This document shows, one piece after another, positions 46,732 through 54,651 of a DNA stretch of 64,000 nucleotides; positions within the stretch are counted from its first letter, which is position 1, and every line of letters begins with the position of its first letter. The DNA is from Flavobacterium frigidimaris. Lineage in GTDB: Bacteria > Bacteroidota > Bacteroidia > Flavobacteriales > Flavobacteriaceae. Location: the NCBI GenBank assembly GCA_900129595.1, contig FQWG01000012.1, positions 62,001 through 126,000 of the forward strand, written 5' to 3'. The notes beneath the pieces are model-generated. The model did not search any database. It was not told the origin of the DNA and was given only the letters and a program-made list of their open reading frames with translations. A program made the translations under genes and the position numbers.

Positions 46732-47772
46732 ATGATTAAACTAATTAAAATAGATGAAGATTCCAGGGTTCCTAAATACAAGCAAATTGTAGATTCGATC
46801 CTGCAAAATATAGCCAACGGAAATTTAAAAATAAATCAAAAGATTCCCTCCATAAATAGCTTCAGTGAAGAGTTTTATATGTCCAGAGACACAGTGGAAA
46901 AGGCTTATAATATTCTGAAAGAGCGAAAAATAATATCCTCTATTCGTGGCAAAGGATACTATATTACTCGAACTAAACTCGAATCTAAAGTCAATATTTT
47001 GTTTGTCCTCAATAAACTGAGCGCCTATAAAATGAAAACATACAACTCCTTTATCAATACAATTGGGGCAAATGCGCATACTGATTTGCACATTTATCAT
47101 TGCGACGAAACGCTGTTTCTAAACTTATTAGACAAATTTGAAGGTGCTTATGATTATTATGTGATTACGACCCACTTTAAAACCGATGAGTTAAAGCATT
47201 TAAGTTTTACTAATGAAGTAGCAAAAGCGATTCAGGCGATACCGGACGAAAAACTGGTTTTAATGGATAATATTAAACTGGGAATGGAAGGTGAAATCAT
47301 CAAGATCTATCAGGATTTCGAGAATGATATCTACAATGCCTTAAAAGAAGGGCTTTCGAAAATAAGCAAATACAATAAACTGATTTTAGTATATCCTGAC
47401 AAGGCTGTTTACCCCTATCCTAGAAGAATCTTGCATGGTTTTAAGAAGTTTTGTGTCGAACACGAAATCAATTTTGAAATCCTCAGTGAGGTTTATGATG
47501 ATATGATCCTTAAAAAAGGAGATTTGTTTATCACGATCGAAGAGTCGGATTTGGTGAATTTAATGAAACAAATTCGCGATGAAGAGTTTATTTTAGGAAA
47601 AGATATTGGTGTTATCTCTTATAATGATACACCACTGAAAGAGTTATTAGGCATAACGGTAATGTCTACTGATTTTAATGTAATGGGCGAAACCGCAGCC
47701 AGAATGATCCTGAATAAAGAAAAAGGAGATGTAAAAGTGCCTTTCAATTTTATTGATCGAAATTCTATTTAA
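46732..47772 (+). CDS. GntR-family regulator with periplasmic-binding-like effector domain, probable rhamnose regulator
   Basis: A 346-residue cytoplasmic regulator. A GntR winged helix (about 10-78) includes PKYKQIVDSILQNI, KIPSINSFSEEFYMSRDTVE and ISSIRGKGYYI. It is followed by a LacI/periplasmic-binding-like effector domain (about 88-340, ending GVISYNDTPLKELLGITVMS). This combination is common in Bacteroidota sugar regulators. It is divergent from rhaT and likely controls the rhamnose operon. The recurrence of the same palindrome in the rhamnogalacturonan locus suggests that it also controls those genes. The effector (rhamnose, rhamnulose or a phosphate) is unknown. Confidence 0.9.
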   Translation: MIKLIKIDEDSRVPKYKQIVDSILQNIANGNLKINQKIPSINSFSEEFYMSRDTVEKAYNILKERKIISSIRGKGYYITRTKLESKVNILFVLNKLSAYKMKTYNSFINTIGANAHTDLHIYHCDETLFLNLLDKFEGAYDYYVITTHFKTDELKHLSFTNEVAKAIQAIPDEKLVLMDNIKLGMEGEIIKIYQDFENDIYNALKEGLSKISKYNKLILVYPDKAVYPYPRRILHGFKKFCVEHEINFEILSEVYDDMILKKGDLFITIEESDLVNLMKQIRDEEFILGKDIGVISYNDTPLKELLGITVMSTDFNVMGETAARMILNKEKGDVKVPFNFIDRNSI

Positions 47773-48198
47773 TTTTTTTTTGCCACGAAGACACTAAGGC
47801 GCTAAGTTTTTTTTTCTTTTTTTATAATTCGGAAATAATCATTTATAAGACGTATTAATACACAAAAAGGGACTTTCGAGTCTCTTTTTAATTTTAGAAA
47901 TCACCTTCCTTATGTATTATTAGAACGCGCCCTGTTAGGGTTATAAAATGTAGCAAAGTCTGATCTCGAATCACATAACCTTCTTTCATTTATTTTTTTT
48001 TCTTAGAAAACTGACAGTGAAAAGCCGGGAGAATTTTATTAGATGTAAGATTCATTAGAACAAAAAAATTGCGCAAAGTCAGAGAATATGGCTTTAATAT
48101 TTAGATTAGGATAAGAAACTACTACCAACCGCTCTACCCAATTATGACAGATCTAGAAAGAAGAACTTATAAATTTGCGTAGCATTTTAATCCTAGGC
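47773..48198. other. intergenic gap with terminator and short repeat fragments
   Basis: No gene was found in 426 bp. It starts with a GCCACGAAGACACTAAGG fragment, which from memory is a common intergenic repeat in flavobacteria. Then comes the terminator at 47864-47889 and a small CCCTGTTAGGG palindrome near 47930. The remaining 260 bp show no recognisable coding remnant. Confidence 0.45.
47864..47889 (+). terminator. terminator after the GntR gene
   Basis: An 11-bp stem with one G-T pair (AAAAAGGGACT / AGTCTCTTTTT) is closed by a TTCG tetraloop and ends in a T run, 91 bp past the stop codon. Confidence 0.85.
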
Positions 48199-48888
48199 CT
48201 AACTCAACCAATCGCTAACTAACTTTCTATAAGTTTCGCCAATAGGCAGCTGTTCTCCACTTATTAATTGTATTTGATTTCCCTCAATAATTTTTATTTT
48301 ATTTTTTGGAATGATATACGAGCGGTGAATGCGCACAAACTGGTTTATGGGAAGTTTTTCCAGAATGTCTTTCATGTTCTCCAGAACCATCACTTTTTCG
48401 CCCTTTGTATGAATTCTGATATAGTCTTTGAGTCCTTCGATATAAAGGATGTTTTCTGTGGCAATTTTATGATGTTTTCTGTCGGCTTTTACAAAAAGGA
48501 AATCTTCGGTTTGTTGGTTTTGAAAAGTTTCCTGCCAACGGATAAATTTTTCTACGCTTTGGTAAAAACGATTAAAAACGATTGGTTTGAGCAAATAGTC
48601 AATCACATGAAACTGAAAAACATCAAGGGCATAATCCGGATAAGCAGATGTGATGATAAAATTGTGTTTTTGATTGAACATCTGCATTAGTTCAATACCT
48701 GTTAATTGCGGCATCTGAATGTCAATAAAAACCAGGTCAACAACTTGGGTATTGAGAATTTCTATTGCCTTAAAAACATCTGAATCTGCGTATAAAACAT
48801 TCAGTCTTGGTACTTTTGAGGCGTAATCTGCCATCAATTTTACAGCAAATGGTTCGTCGTCTAATATGATACAATTTATTTTTTTCAT
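48199..48888 (-). CDS. LytTR-family response regulator
   Basis: A 229-residue cytoplasmic response regulator. The receiver (about 3-120) has the acidic pocket DDE (10-12), phospho-acceptor D56 in LVFIDIQMP and K101 in LLKP. A LytTR DNA-binding domain (about 130-229) has NILYIEGLKDYIRIHT and FVRIHRSYIIPKNKI. LytTR proteins bind direct repeats spaced by two helical turns; such a pair lies at 49958-49990. The start overlaps the stop of the histidine kinase by 4 bases. The likely target is the divergent outer-membrane protein gene. Confidence 0.94.
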   Translation of the reverse strand: MKKINCIILDDEPFAVKLMADYASKVPRLNVLYADSDVFKAIEILNTQVVDLVFIDIQMPQLTGIELMQMFNQKHNFIITSAYPDYALDVFQFHVIDYLLKPIVFNRFYQSVEKFIRWQETFQNQQTEDFLFVKADRKHHKIATENILYIEGLKDYIRIHTKGEKVMVLENMKDILEKLPINQFVRIHRSYIIPKNKIKIIEGNQIQLISGEQLPIGETYRKLVSDWLS

Positions 48889-49937
48889 TTTAAATCTATT
48901 TCAAGTTCAGCTGTAAACTGGTTATTTTGATTCGTTAATTTTATCTGATGTTTTTGCGGATAATGAATTTCTAATCTCTTTTTTAGGTTCTCCAGTCCAA
49001 TACCCCCCAGCTTATCTTTCTTTTGAATTCCAATCTCATTTATTACCTTAAAATTGAGTTTTTTATCTTCTAAAATGAGATCAATGACAATGGGTTTGAG
49101 TTGAGAAGTGATGCCGTGTTTTAAAGCATTTTCTACTAATGGAGATAAGATATAAGGCGGAATCTCTTCAGAAAAATTTTCTGCTTTTGTTTTAAAATCA
49201 ATAGAAGTGCTTTCCTGATGCCTTAATTGTTCGAGTTCGATATAGGCTTTTATATAATCGATTTCATCTGCTAATTTAATCTTCTCTTTTTGCGATTCGT
49301 AGGTTGTAAAACGCATAATCTGGCTTAGCTTTTCGATTGCTGTGAGTGATTTATCAGACTGGAAATAAACCATCGAATAGATGTTATTTAAGGTATTGAA
49401 AATAAAATGCGGGTTAATCTGTGCTTTGAGGAACTTGATTTCAGTATTCTTATTCTCTTCCAGAATAATCTGATTGTACTCCAGCAAACGAATAAAATAA
49501 ATCACAAACCAAAGCAGTGAACTCAAGATAATAGACATACTGCTATAATGCAGGTTATCCTCCATATAACCAAGGAAAGTTGGATTTACATAATTTATCT
49601 TATTAAATACTATTTTGGTGATCACTTGTTCAAATAACCATCGTAAAAAAGTAAAAAAGAAATAAGAAACTAATACTCCCGCAAAAAAACGTTTCCACTG
49701 AAATGATTTGAAAACCAGCTTCATTACAACAAAATAGTGAAAGTAAAAGGTCATTACAAATACGATCATATAAGTAGAAAGAAATAAATCCGGCATAAAG
49801 TTTTTGGCTAATACCAGATTTTTAACAAATGTAAAATACCCCATCAAAAGCCAGTATATGATATGAATAAGTACTTCTACTCTTTTTGATAATGTTCCTT
49901 TATACATGTTTTTGTAATTTTTTTCAAAGATATACAT
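48885..49937 (-). CDS. LytS-type sensor histidine kinase
   Basis: A 350-residue inner-membrane sensor kinase. Four hydrophobic helices (about 22-145) serve as the sensing part. The His_kinase domain follows with INPHFIFNTLNNIYSM and its phospho-His H177, then a HATPase domain (LVENALKHGI, GGIGLENLKKRL). There is no large extracellular domain. The Met at 49907 (MYKGTLSKRVEV) may be the true start instead of 49937. It is coupled to the LytTR regulator by a 4-base overlap and is divergent from an outer-membrane beta-barrel gene. Confidence 0.92.
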   Translation of the reverse strand: MYIFEKNYKNMYKGTLSKRVEVLIHIIYWLLMGYFTFVKNLVLAKNFMPDLFLSTYMIVFVMTFYFHYFVVMKLVFKSFQWKRFFAGVLVSYFFFTFLRWLFEQVITKIVFNKINYVNPTFLGYMEDNLHYSSMSIILSSLLWFVIYFIRLLEYNQIILEENKNTEIKFLKAQINPHFIFNTLNNIYSMVYFQSDKSLTAIEKLSQIMRFTTYESQKEKIKLADEIDYIKAYIELEQLRHQESTSIDFKTKAENFSEEIPPYILSPLVENALKHGITSQLKPIVIDLILEDKKLNFKVINEIGIQKKDKLGGIGLENLKKRLEIHYPQKHQIKLTNQNNQFTAELEIDLK

Positions 49938-49957
49938 TCATAAAAAAGTGCAAAGCC

Positions 49958-49990
49958 GGGTTTGTAGATTAATCACGGGGGTTTGTCGAT
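49958..49990. promoter_or_regulatory. direct repeats with 21-bp period, candidate LytTR site
   Basis: GGGTTTGTAGAT (49958-49969) and GGGTTTGTCGAT (49979-49990) match at 11 of 12 positions and start exactly 21 bp apart, two helical turns. LytTR regulators bind such pairs. The site lies between the kinase and regulator genes and the divergent outer-membrane protein gene, 58 bp before the latter's start. Confidence 0.6.
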
Positions 49991-50048
49991 AAAAGTAGTT
50001 TTCGGGATTTTTTCAGCACAGTTTTGCACTGTAATTAATTTAAAAACC

Positions 50049-52439
50049 ATGAAAAAAATCAGCCTTTTATTACTTGTACTTTTATATCAGACTTACTCTT
50101 TTGGTCAACAATACGAACTGAGAGGAAAAGTTACCAATCAAAACAAACAGACTCTCGAATTTGTAATCAGCAGTTTACTCGGCAATCAGAAAAAATTAAT
50201 TGCACAGACTTCAACCGATAGTTTAGGTACTTTTTCTATAAAAGCCGAAAAAGGAAATTATCGTTTGATATTGGAACAATTTGGCACAGAATATCTCAAC
50301 AAGGAAATTACAATAAATCAAAACATCGATCTGGGAACCATTGAAATTAAGGAATCGGTACAACTTGATGGTGTAACGTTAAAATCCAGAAAAAAACTAG
50401 TTGAACAAAAAGTGGACCGACTAGTTTTTAATGTAGAAAATTCGGTGACTGCTACTGGCGGAACAGCTTTAGATGCCTTAAAAGCGACTCCAACGGTAAG
50501 GGTTCAAAATGAAGTTATTTCGATTGTGGGCAAGGGAGAGATTCTGGTTATGATCGATGACCGTTTGCAAAGAATGCCTCAAGAGGATTTGGCAGCATTT
50601 CTTAAATCGATTCCTTCAGATAATATCAAAAGCATCGAAGTAATTACAACACCTCCGGCCAAATATGATGCAGAGGGCAACAGCGGACTTATTAATATTA
50701 AATTAAAAACTGCAAAAGCAAATTCCTGGAATGCCAATATTGGAACTTCATACACACAAAAAACATACGCAGGCGGAAACATCAATGGATTATTTACTTA
50801 TAATCGCGATAATCTTTCTGTAGAGAGTTCTATAAGCAAAGGAAAACAGACCTATCTAACGAGTTCTGAAAGCAATATTTTTTATAAAGATGAAACCTGG
50901 AAACAAGATGTAAAAAACAAATCGAATGCCGATGTATTGAGTGTGGGTTTGGGTGTTGATTATAAATTAACGAATAAATGGAGTGCCGGAATTAAATATC
51001 TGGGAAGTTTTACAGACAAAACTGCATCAAATAATCCGTTTACGACCCGATATAATAATGATAACGCAATGGCTGATTCTTATATCGCGTCAAATGTTAC
51101 GGCTGATAATAATCCGAAAATGAACGCCGTTAATCTTCATAATTCTTTTGTATTAGACACTTTAGGCAAAAATATTTCGGTCGATATGGATTACTTTGAC
51201 TATAACAAAAATGATTATCGTTTCTTTTCAGGAAATGAATTCGACAGCAATAAAAATAGTATTATTAACAGTTTCTTTTCTGCAACAAATTCTAATCGTA
51301 ATAAAATCAAAAATTATTCGGCCAATATTGATATTTCCCTTCCATATGACTGGGCCAACATCACTTTTGGAGCAAAAGCTTTTCATAATAATACTGACAA
51401 TAATCTGGTTGTTTATGATAACGAAACAGGAATTCCGGTTTTCAATACCAATCAGTCGAATGTTTTTAATTATAAAGAATACAATCAGGCGTTGTATTTC
51501 TCCGGAAGTAAAAAAATAAATACGAAATGGGAAACACAGATTGGTTTACGAATCGAAGCTACACAAACTAAAGGTTACTCTGAAAATCTGAATCAGACTA
51601 ATAAAAATAATTACATGAAGTTATTTCCAACAGCTTATGTTACTTATACTGCAAATGAAAACAATTCTCTTTCACTAAACTACAGCCGAAGAATACGCCG
51701 ACCTGATTTTGACTATCTGAATCCTTTTGTAATTAAAACCAGTCCTTATTATTACTCTGAAGGAAATCCATATTTGAAACCTTCCCTGATTGATAATTTT
51801 GAATTTTCGTTTATCCGAAACCAAAAATGGGTAAACTCTGTTTATTTTTCTCAGGTTTCAGATTTCGGACAGGAATTATCGATCATCGATCCCAATACAA
51901 ACATTACCAGAAACACACCTTTAAACTATGCGAATACCTATCAAATTGGACTTTCGACTTCTTACAATTTCAATAAGTGGTCGTGGTGGAACAGCTTTAC
52001 CGGATTTAACCTTAACTACCAAAACGTAAAATCAAAAACAGATTTCATCGCGTCTATTGATGGGTATAATGGATATATTTACAGCAATAATGATTTTACA
52101 ATTAATAATTCGAAAACATTATTTATTGGACTGAATTATGGTTTACAGCTTCCCGGGCGCTATCAAATTTTTAATATTTCTACTTTGAATATTTTAGATA
52201 TCTCAGTAAAACTATTGACTGTGAACAAAAACCTGTCTATTACAATTCTTGGAGAAGATTTATTAAACGCACAAAAACCACTCATTGACTATACTTCTAA
52301 CGGAATTAAAACTAATGTAAAAAGTTATAATGATACCAGAGGTTTCAGAATTTCATTGAGTTATAAATTTGGCAATCAAAATATGAAATCTAAAGAAAGA
52401 AACTTTGGGAATGACGATGAGAGAAATAGATTAAACTAA
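50049..52439 (+). CDS. outer-membrane beta-barrel (TonB-dependent-receptor-like) protein
   Basis: A 796-residue outer-membrane protein. It has a signal peptide (MKKISLLLLVLLYQTYSFGQ), an N-terminal carboxypeptidase-regulatory-like domain (YELRGKVTNQNKQTLEFV), a plug-like domain (about 120-215, IKSIEVITTPPAKYDAEGN) and a C-terminal barrel of the OMP_b-brl_3 type. This family looks like TonB-dependent receptors without an obvious TonB box or a SusD partner, and its substrates are mostly unknown. The frame is open upstream from a TTG at 49983, but the ATG at 50049 gives a clean signal peptide. It is divergent from the LytS/LytTR genes and is their likely target. Confidence 0.9.
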   Translation: MKKISLLLLVLLYQTYSFGQQYELRGKVTNQNKQTLEFVISSLLGNQKKLIAQTSTDSLGTFSIKAEKGNYRLILEQFGTEYLNKEITINQNIDLGTIEIKESVQLDGVTLKSRKKLVEQKVDRLVFNVENSVTATGGTALDALKATPTVRVQNEVISIVGKGEILVMIDDRLQRMPQEDLAAFLKSIPSDNIKSIEVITTPPAKYDAEGNSGLINIKLKTAKANSWNANIGTSYTQKTYAGGNINGLFTYNRDNLSVESSISKGKQTYLTSSESNIFYKDETWKQDVKNKSNADVLSVGLGVDYKLTNKWSAGIKYLGSFTDKTASNNPFTTRYNNDNAMADSYIASNVTADNNPKMNAVNLHNSFVLDTLGKNISVDMDYFDYNKNDYRFFSGNEFDSNKNSIINSFFSATNSNRNKIKNYSANIDISLPYDWANITFGAKAFHNNTDNNLVVYDNETGIPVFNTNQSNVFNYKEYNQALYFSGSKKINTKWETQIGLRIEATQTKGYSENLNQTNKNNYMKLFPTAYVTYTANENNSLSLNYSRRIRRPDFDYLNPFVIKTSPYYYSEGNPYLKPSLIDNFEFSFIRNQKWVNSVYFSQVSDFGQELSIIDPNTNITRNTPLNYANTYQIGLSTSYNFNKWSWWNSFTGFNLNYQNVKSKTDFIASIDGYNGYIYSNNDFTINNSKTLFIGLNYGLQLPGRYQIFNISTLNILDISVKLLTVNKNLSITILGEDLLNAQKPLIDYTSNGIKTNVKSYNDTRGFRISLSYKFGNQNMKSKERNFGNDDERNRLN

Positions 52440-52453
52440 AGTAATCAAAATAA

Positions 52454-52501
52454 GGTCGCAAAGTTATTAGTGCAAACACCAGGCTTTGCGACTCTTTTTT
52501 T
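52454..52501. terminator. terminator after the outer-membrane protein gene
   Basis: A 10-bp stem (GGTCGCAAAG, 52454-52463; CTTTGCGACT, 52484-52493) is followed by an eight-T run on the plus strand. The convergent PL11 gene ends at 52536, so it may serve both directions. Confidence 0.8.
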
Positions 52502-52535
52502 TGGATTAATTATTCTATCATTTCTAAATTAACGC

Positions 52536-54389
52536 CTAATTTTCCTGAAATTTAACCAGTACAATATTGGGTTTTGGTGCAGGTTTCATACCCGTTCCCA
52601 TATAAAAACTGGTATGCGGAGGCTGATTATAGCCTACATTTTGCCAGGCAACACTCAGCCTGTATTGTGGATCGTGCATGAGTGTATATTGTCTTATTTC
52701 GGTTGGAATTGTGGTCGAGTAAATTCGTAATTCACTATTATCTTCAGATCTTAAAATTAATTCTTCGCGCCAGTCGCCCAGAATATCTGCAGAAAGTGCC
52801 GGCGTCGATTTTGTACCATTGTTTGCCACGGCTCCGGTTGCAGTAAACAATCTTCCCACATTGTATTTATCGATATAATTAGAGTTCAGCAATTCTCTGG
52901 AGGAATCTTCATCCCAATAAATTAAGAAATTAGTTGAAGTGGGAGCCTTTCCAATTTCGTTGCCTTTCATATCGTGCAAATGGGGAGATCCTGACCACCA
53001 GCATTGTGCTCCTTTTCGGGTTGGATCGATATTATCTGCAACTCCTCGCCCAACATCTTCGTTTATAGAACCTGTAAATAAAACTTTACCGTCAGCTGCT
53101 GAAAACAAGGTTACTCCCGGACCTGTTGTTCCGTTTTCTATTTCGTGAATTCCAAAAACTTCTAAACCCGGAACATCAAGATCAAGATCAGAAACATGCA
53201 AAGCATCTCCGTGTCTAAATCCTGTGGTATATAATCCTTTTCCGTCATGATCCACACACATCGATCCGTAGATAATTTCATCTTTTCCGTCGTTATCCAC
53301 ATCAGCAACCGTAAGTCCGTGATTACCCATTCCCGAGTATGGATTATCGGCATCTTTACTATCAAAAACCCATCTCGAAGTGAGTTTACCATTTCTAAAA
53401 TCCCAGGCCGCTAAAACTGTTCTTCCGTAATAACCTCGGCACATGACAACGCTCGGATGAATACCATCCAGATACGCAATACAGGCTGTAAAACGATCAA
53501 TCCTGTTTCCTTTAGTATCATTTCCGCCGCTGCCGCCATGTCCGCCCCAACCGGCAAGATCGCCACGTTCCGCAATATAATCGGTAGTCGTAATTAGTTT
53601 TCCTGTTCTTCCGTCAAAAACAGATAGATATTCAGGCCCTTTCAGAATTTTACCAAAAACCGGAGAATTCGGGTCGCGTTCTACCCAGTCTTTTGAGGGA
53701 TCTCCAACCACATTATTCTGACTGTCTGTTGTGCCATCGGCCGTTTTACAAACAAATTCCGAAATTCCGTCTCCGTCTAAATCATAGACCATAAACTGTG
53801 TATAATGTGCTCCTTCTCGAATGTTTTTTCCCAGATTGATCTGCCATAAAAATTTACCATCTAAGGTATACGCCTGAAATATGGGTGGATCACTAATTCC
53901 GGTATGCGAATTATCATGCGCCTTTCCTGTCATGTGCACGATCAGATCGTATCTTCCGTCTCCGTCTAAATCACCTACAGAAAGATCATTTGGGATATAT
54001 CCATCAATGGGTTTTAACTTAATCGCTAAATAATCTTTATCGGGACTTTGGGCAGGAATTGTAAAGCTGCCTTTTATTTCCGTTTCTTTTCCTTTCAGAA
54101 CCGGTTTTACAAACCACGTATTTTCTTCTTTACTATTGGCTTTGGTGTCTACAAAATTAGTAGCGCCCAAAATAGGCTTGTCATTCAGTTTAACGGCTTT
54201 TTTATTGCCGCTTTTTCGATATAAATTAAAACCCAGATCATCAGGATCCGTTCCTAAAACCCTCCATCCTACAAAAAACTGACCTTTGTCTTTTACAGCA
54301 ATTACACCACGGTCTAAATTTTCCATTTGCCTTTGAGCGAAGGAAAGAACAGTGGACAAAAGAAATAATAGTAAAATTTTATTCTTCAT
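52536..54389 (-). CDS. PL11 rhamnogalacturonan lyase
   Basis: A 617-residue exported lyase of the YesW/YesX type. It cleaves the alpha-1,4 bond between rhamnose and galacturonate in the rhamnogalacturonan I backbone by beta-elimination, with calcium. A signal peptide (ending LSFAQ) precedes an N-terminal domain starting RQMENLDRGVIAV and an eight-bladed propeller with calcium-binding repeats (VGDLDGDGRYDLIVHM, YDLDGDGISEFVCKTADG, VADVDNDGKDEIIYG). The length equals that of B. subtilis YesW. It is the last of three minus-strand genes that begin at the 60.3-kb control region. Endo versus exo action cannot be read here. Confidence 0.95.
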   Translation of the reverse strand: MKNKILLLFLLSTVLSFAQRQMENLDRGVIAVKDKGQFFVGWRVLGTDPDDLGFNLYRKSGNKKAVKLNDKPILGATNFVDTKANSKEENTWFVKPVLKGKETEIKGSFTIPAQSPDKDYLAIKLKPIDGYIPNDLSVGDLDGDGRYDLIVHMTGKAHDNSHTGISDPPIFQAYTLDGKFLWQINLGKNIREGAHYTQFMVYDLDGDGISEFVCKTADGTTDSQNNVVGDPSKDWVERDPNSPVFGKILKGPEYLSVFDGRTGKLITTTDYIAERGDLAGWGGHGGSGGNDTKGNRIDRFTACIAYLDGIHPSVVMCRGYYGRTVLAAWDFRNGKLTSRWVFDSKDADNPYSGMGNHGLTVADVDNDGKDEIIYGSMCVDHDGKGLYTTGFRHGDALHVSDLDLDVPGLEVFGIHEIENGTTGPGVTLFSAADGKVLFTGSINEDVGRGVADNIDPTRKGAQCWWSGSPHLHDMKGNEIGKAPTSTNFLIYWDEDSSRELLNSNYIDKYNVGRLFTATGAVANNGTKSTPALSADILGDWREELILRSEDNSELRIYSTTIPTEIRQYTLMHDPQYRLSVAWQNVGYNQPPHTSFYMGTGMKPAPKPNIVLVKFQEN

Positions 54390-54551
54390 AATTCGTATGG
54401 TTTATCGTTATTTATTGTCCACGGATGACGCGGGTTTGAACTGATTTTTTTAATCACGCAAAGTCGCGAAGCTTTTATTTTTATATCGATTTGTCAATTC
54501 TAGAAAAAAAATTATACAAGAAATTATCTATAGGATGTTGCCAATCTTTGT

Positions 54552-54581
54552 CGAGTTACGAGTGTGATTTCTCGTTCCTCG
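54552..54581. repeat. small dispersed-type inverted repeat
   Basis: CGAGTTACGAG (54552-54562) and CTCGTTCCTCG (54571-54581) form an imperfect hairpin. The context GATTTCTCGTTCCTCGAAATAACA resembles an intergenic repeat seen, from memory, in many Bacteroidota genomes. It sits in the 262-bp gap between PL11 and the GH65-like gene; no gene was found there. Confidence 0.45.
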
Positions 54582-54651
54582 AAATAACAAACCAGAACTT
54601 AGCAACTCAGTACTGAAGCTTCTGGATAGCAACTTAGTAACTCTAAAAAAA

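Noticed and set aside
48268..48690. 140-codon open frame on the plus strand inside the LytTR regulator
   Set aside because: Antisense shadow of a well-supported response regulator, with no family features.
49983..50048. TTG at 49983 as the start of the outer-membrane protein
   Set aside because: It would add 22 residues in front of a clean signal peptide and begins inside the direct repeat; the ATG at 50049 is better.
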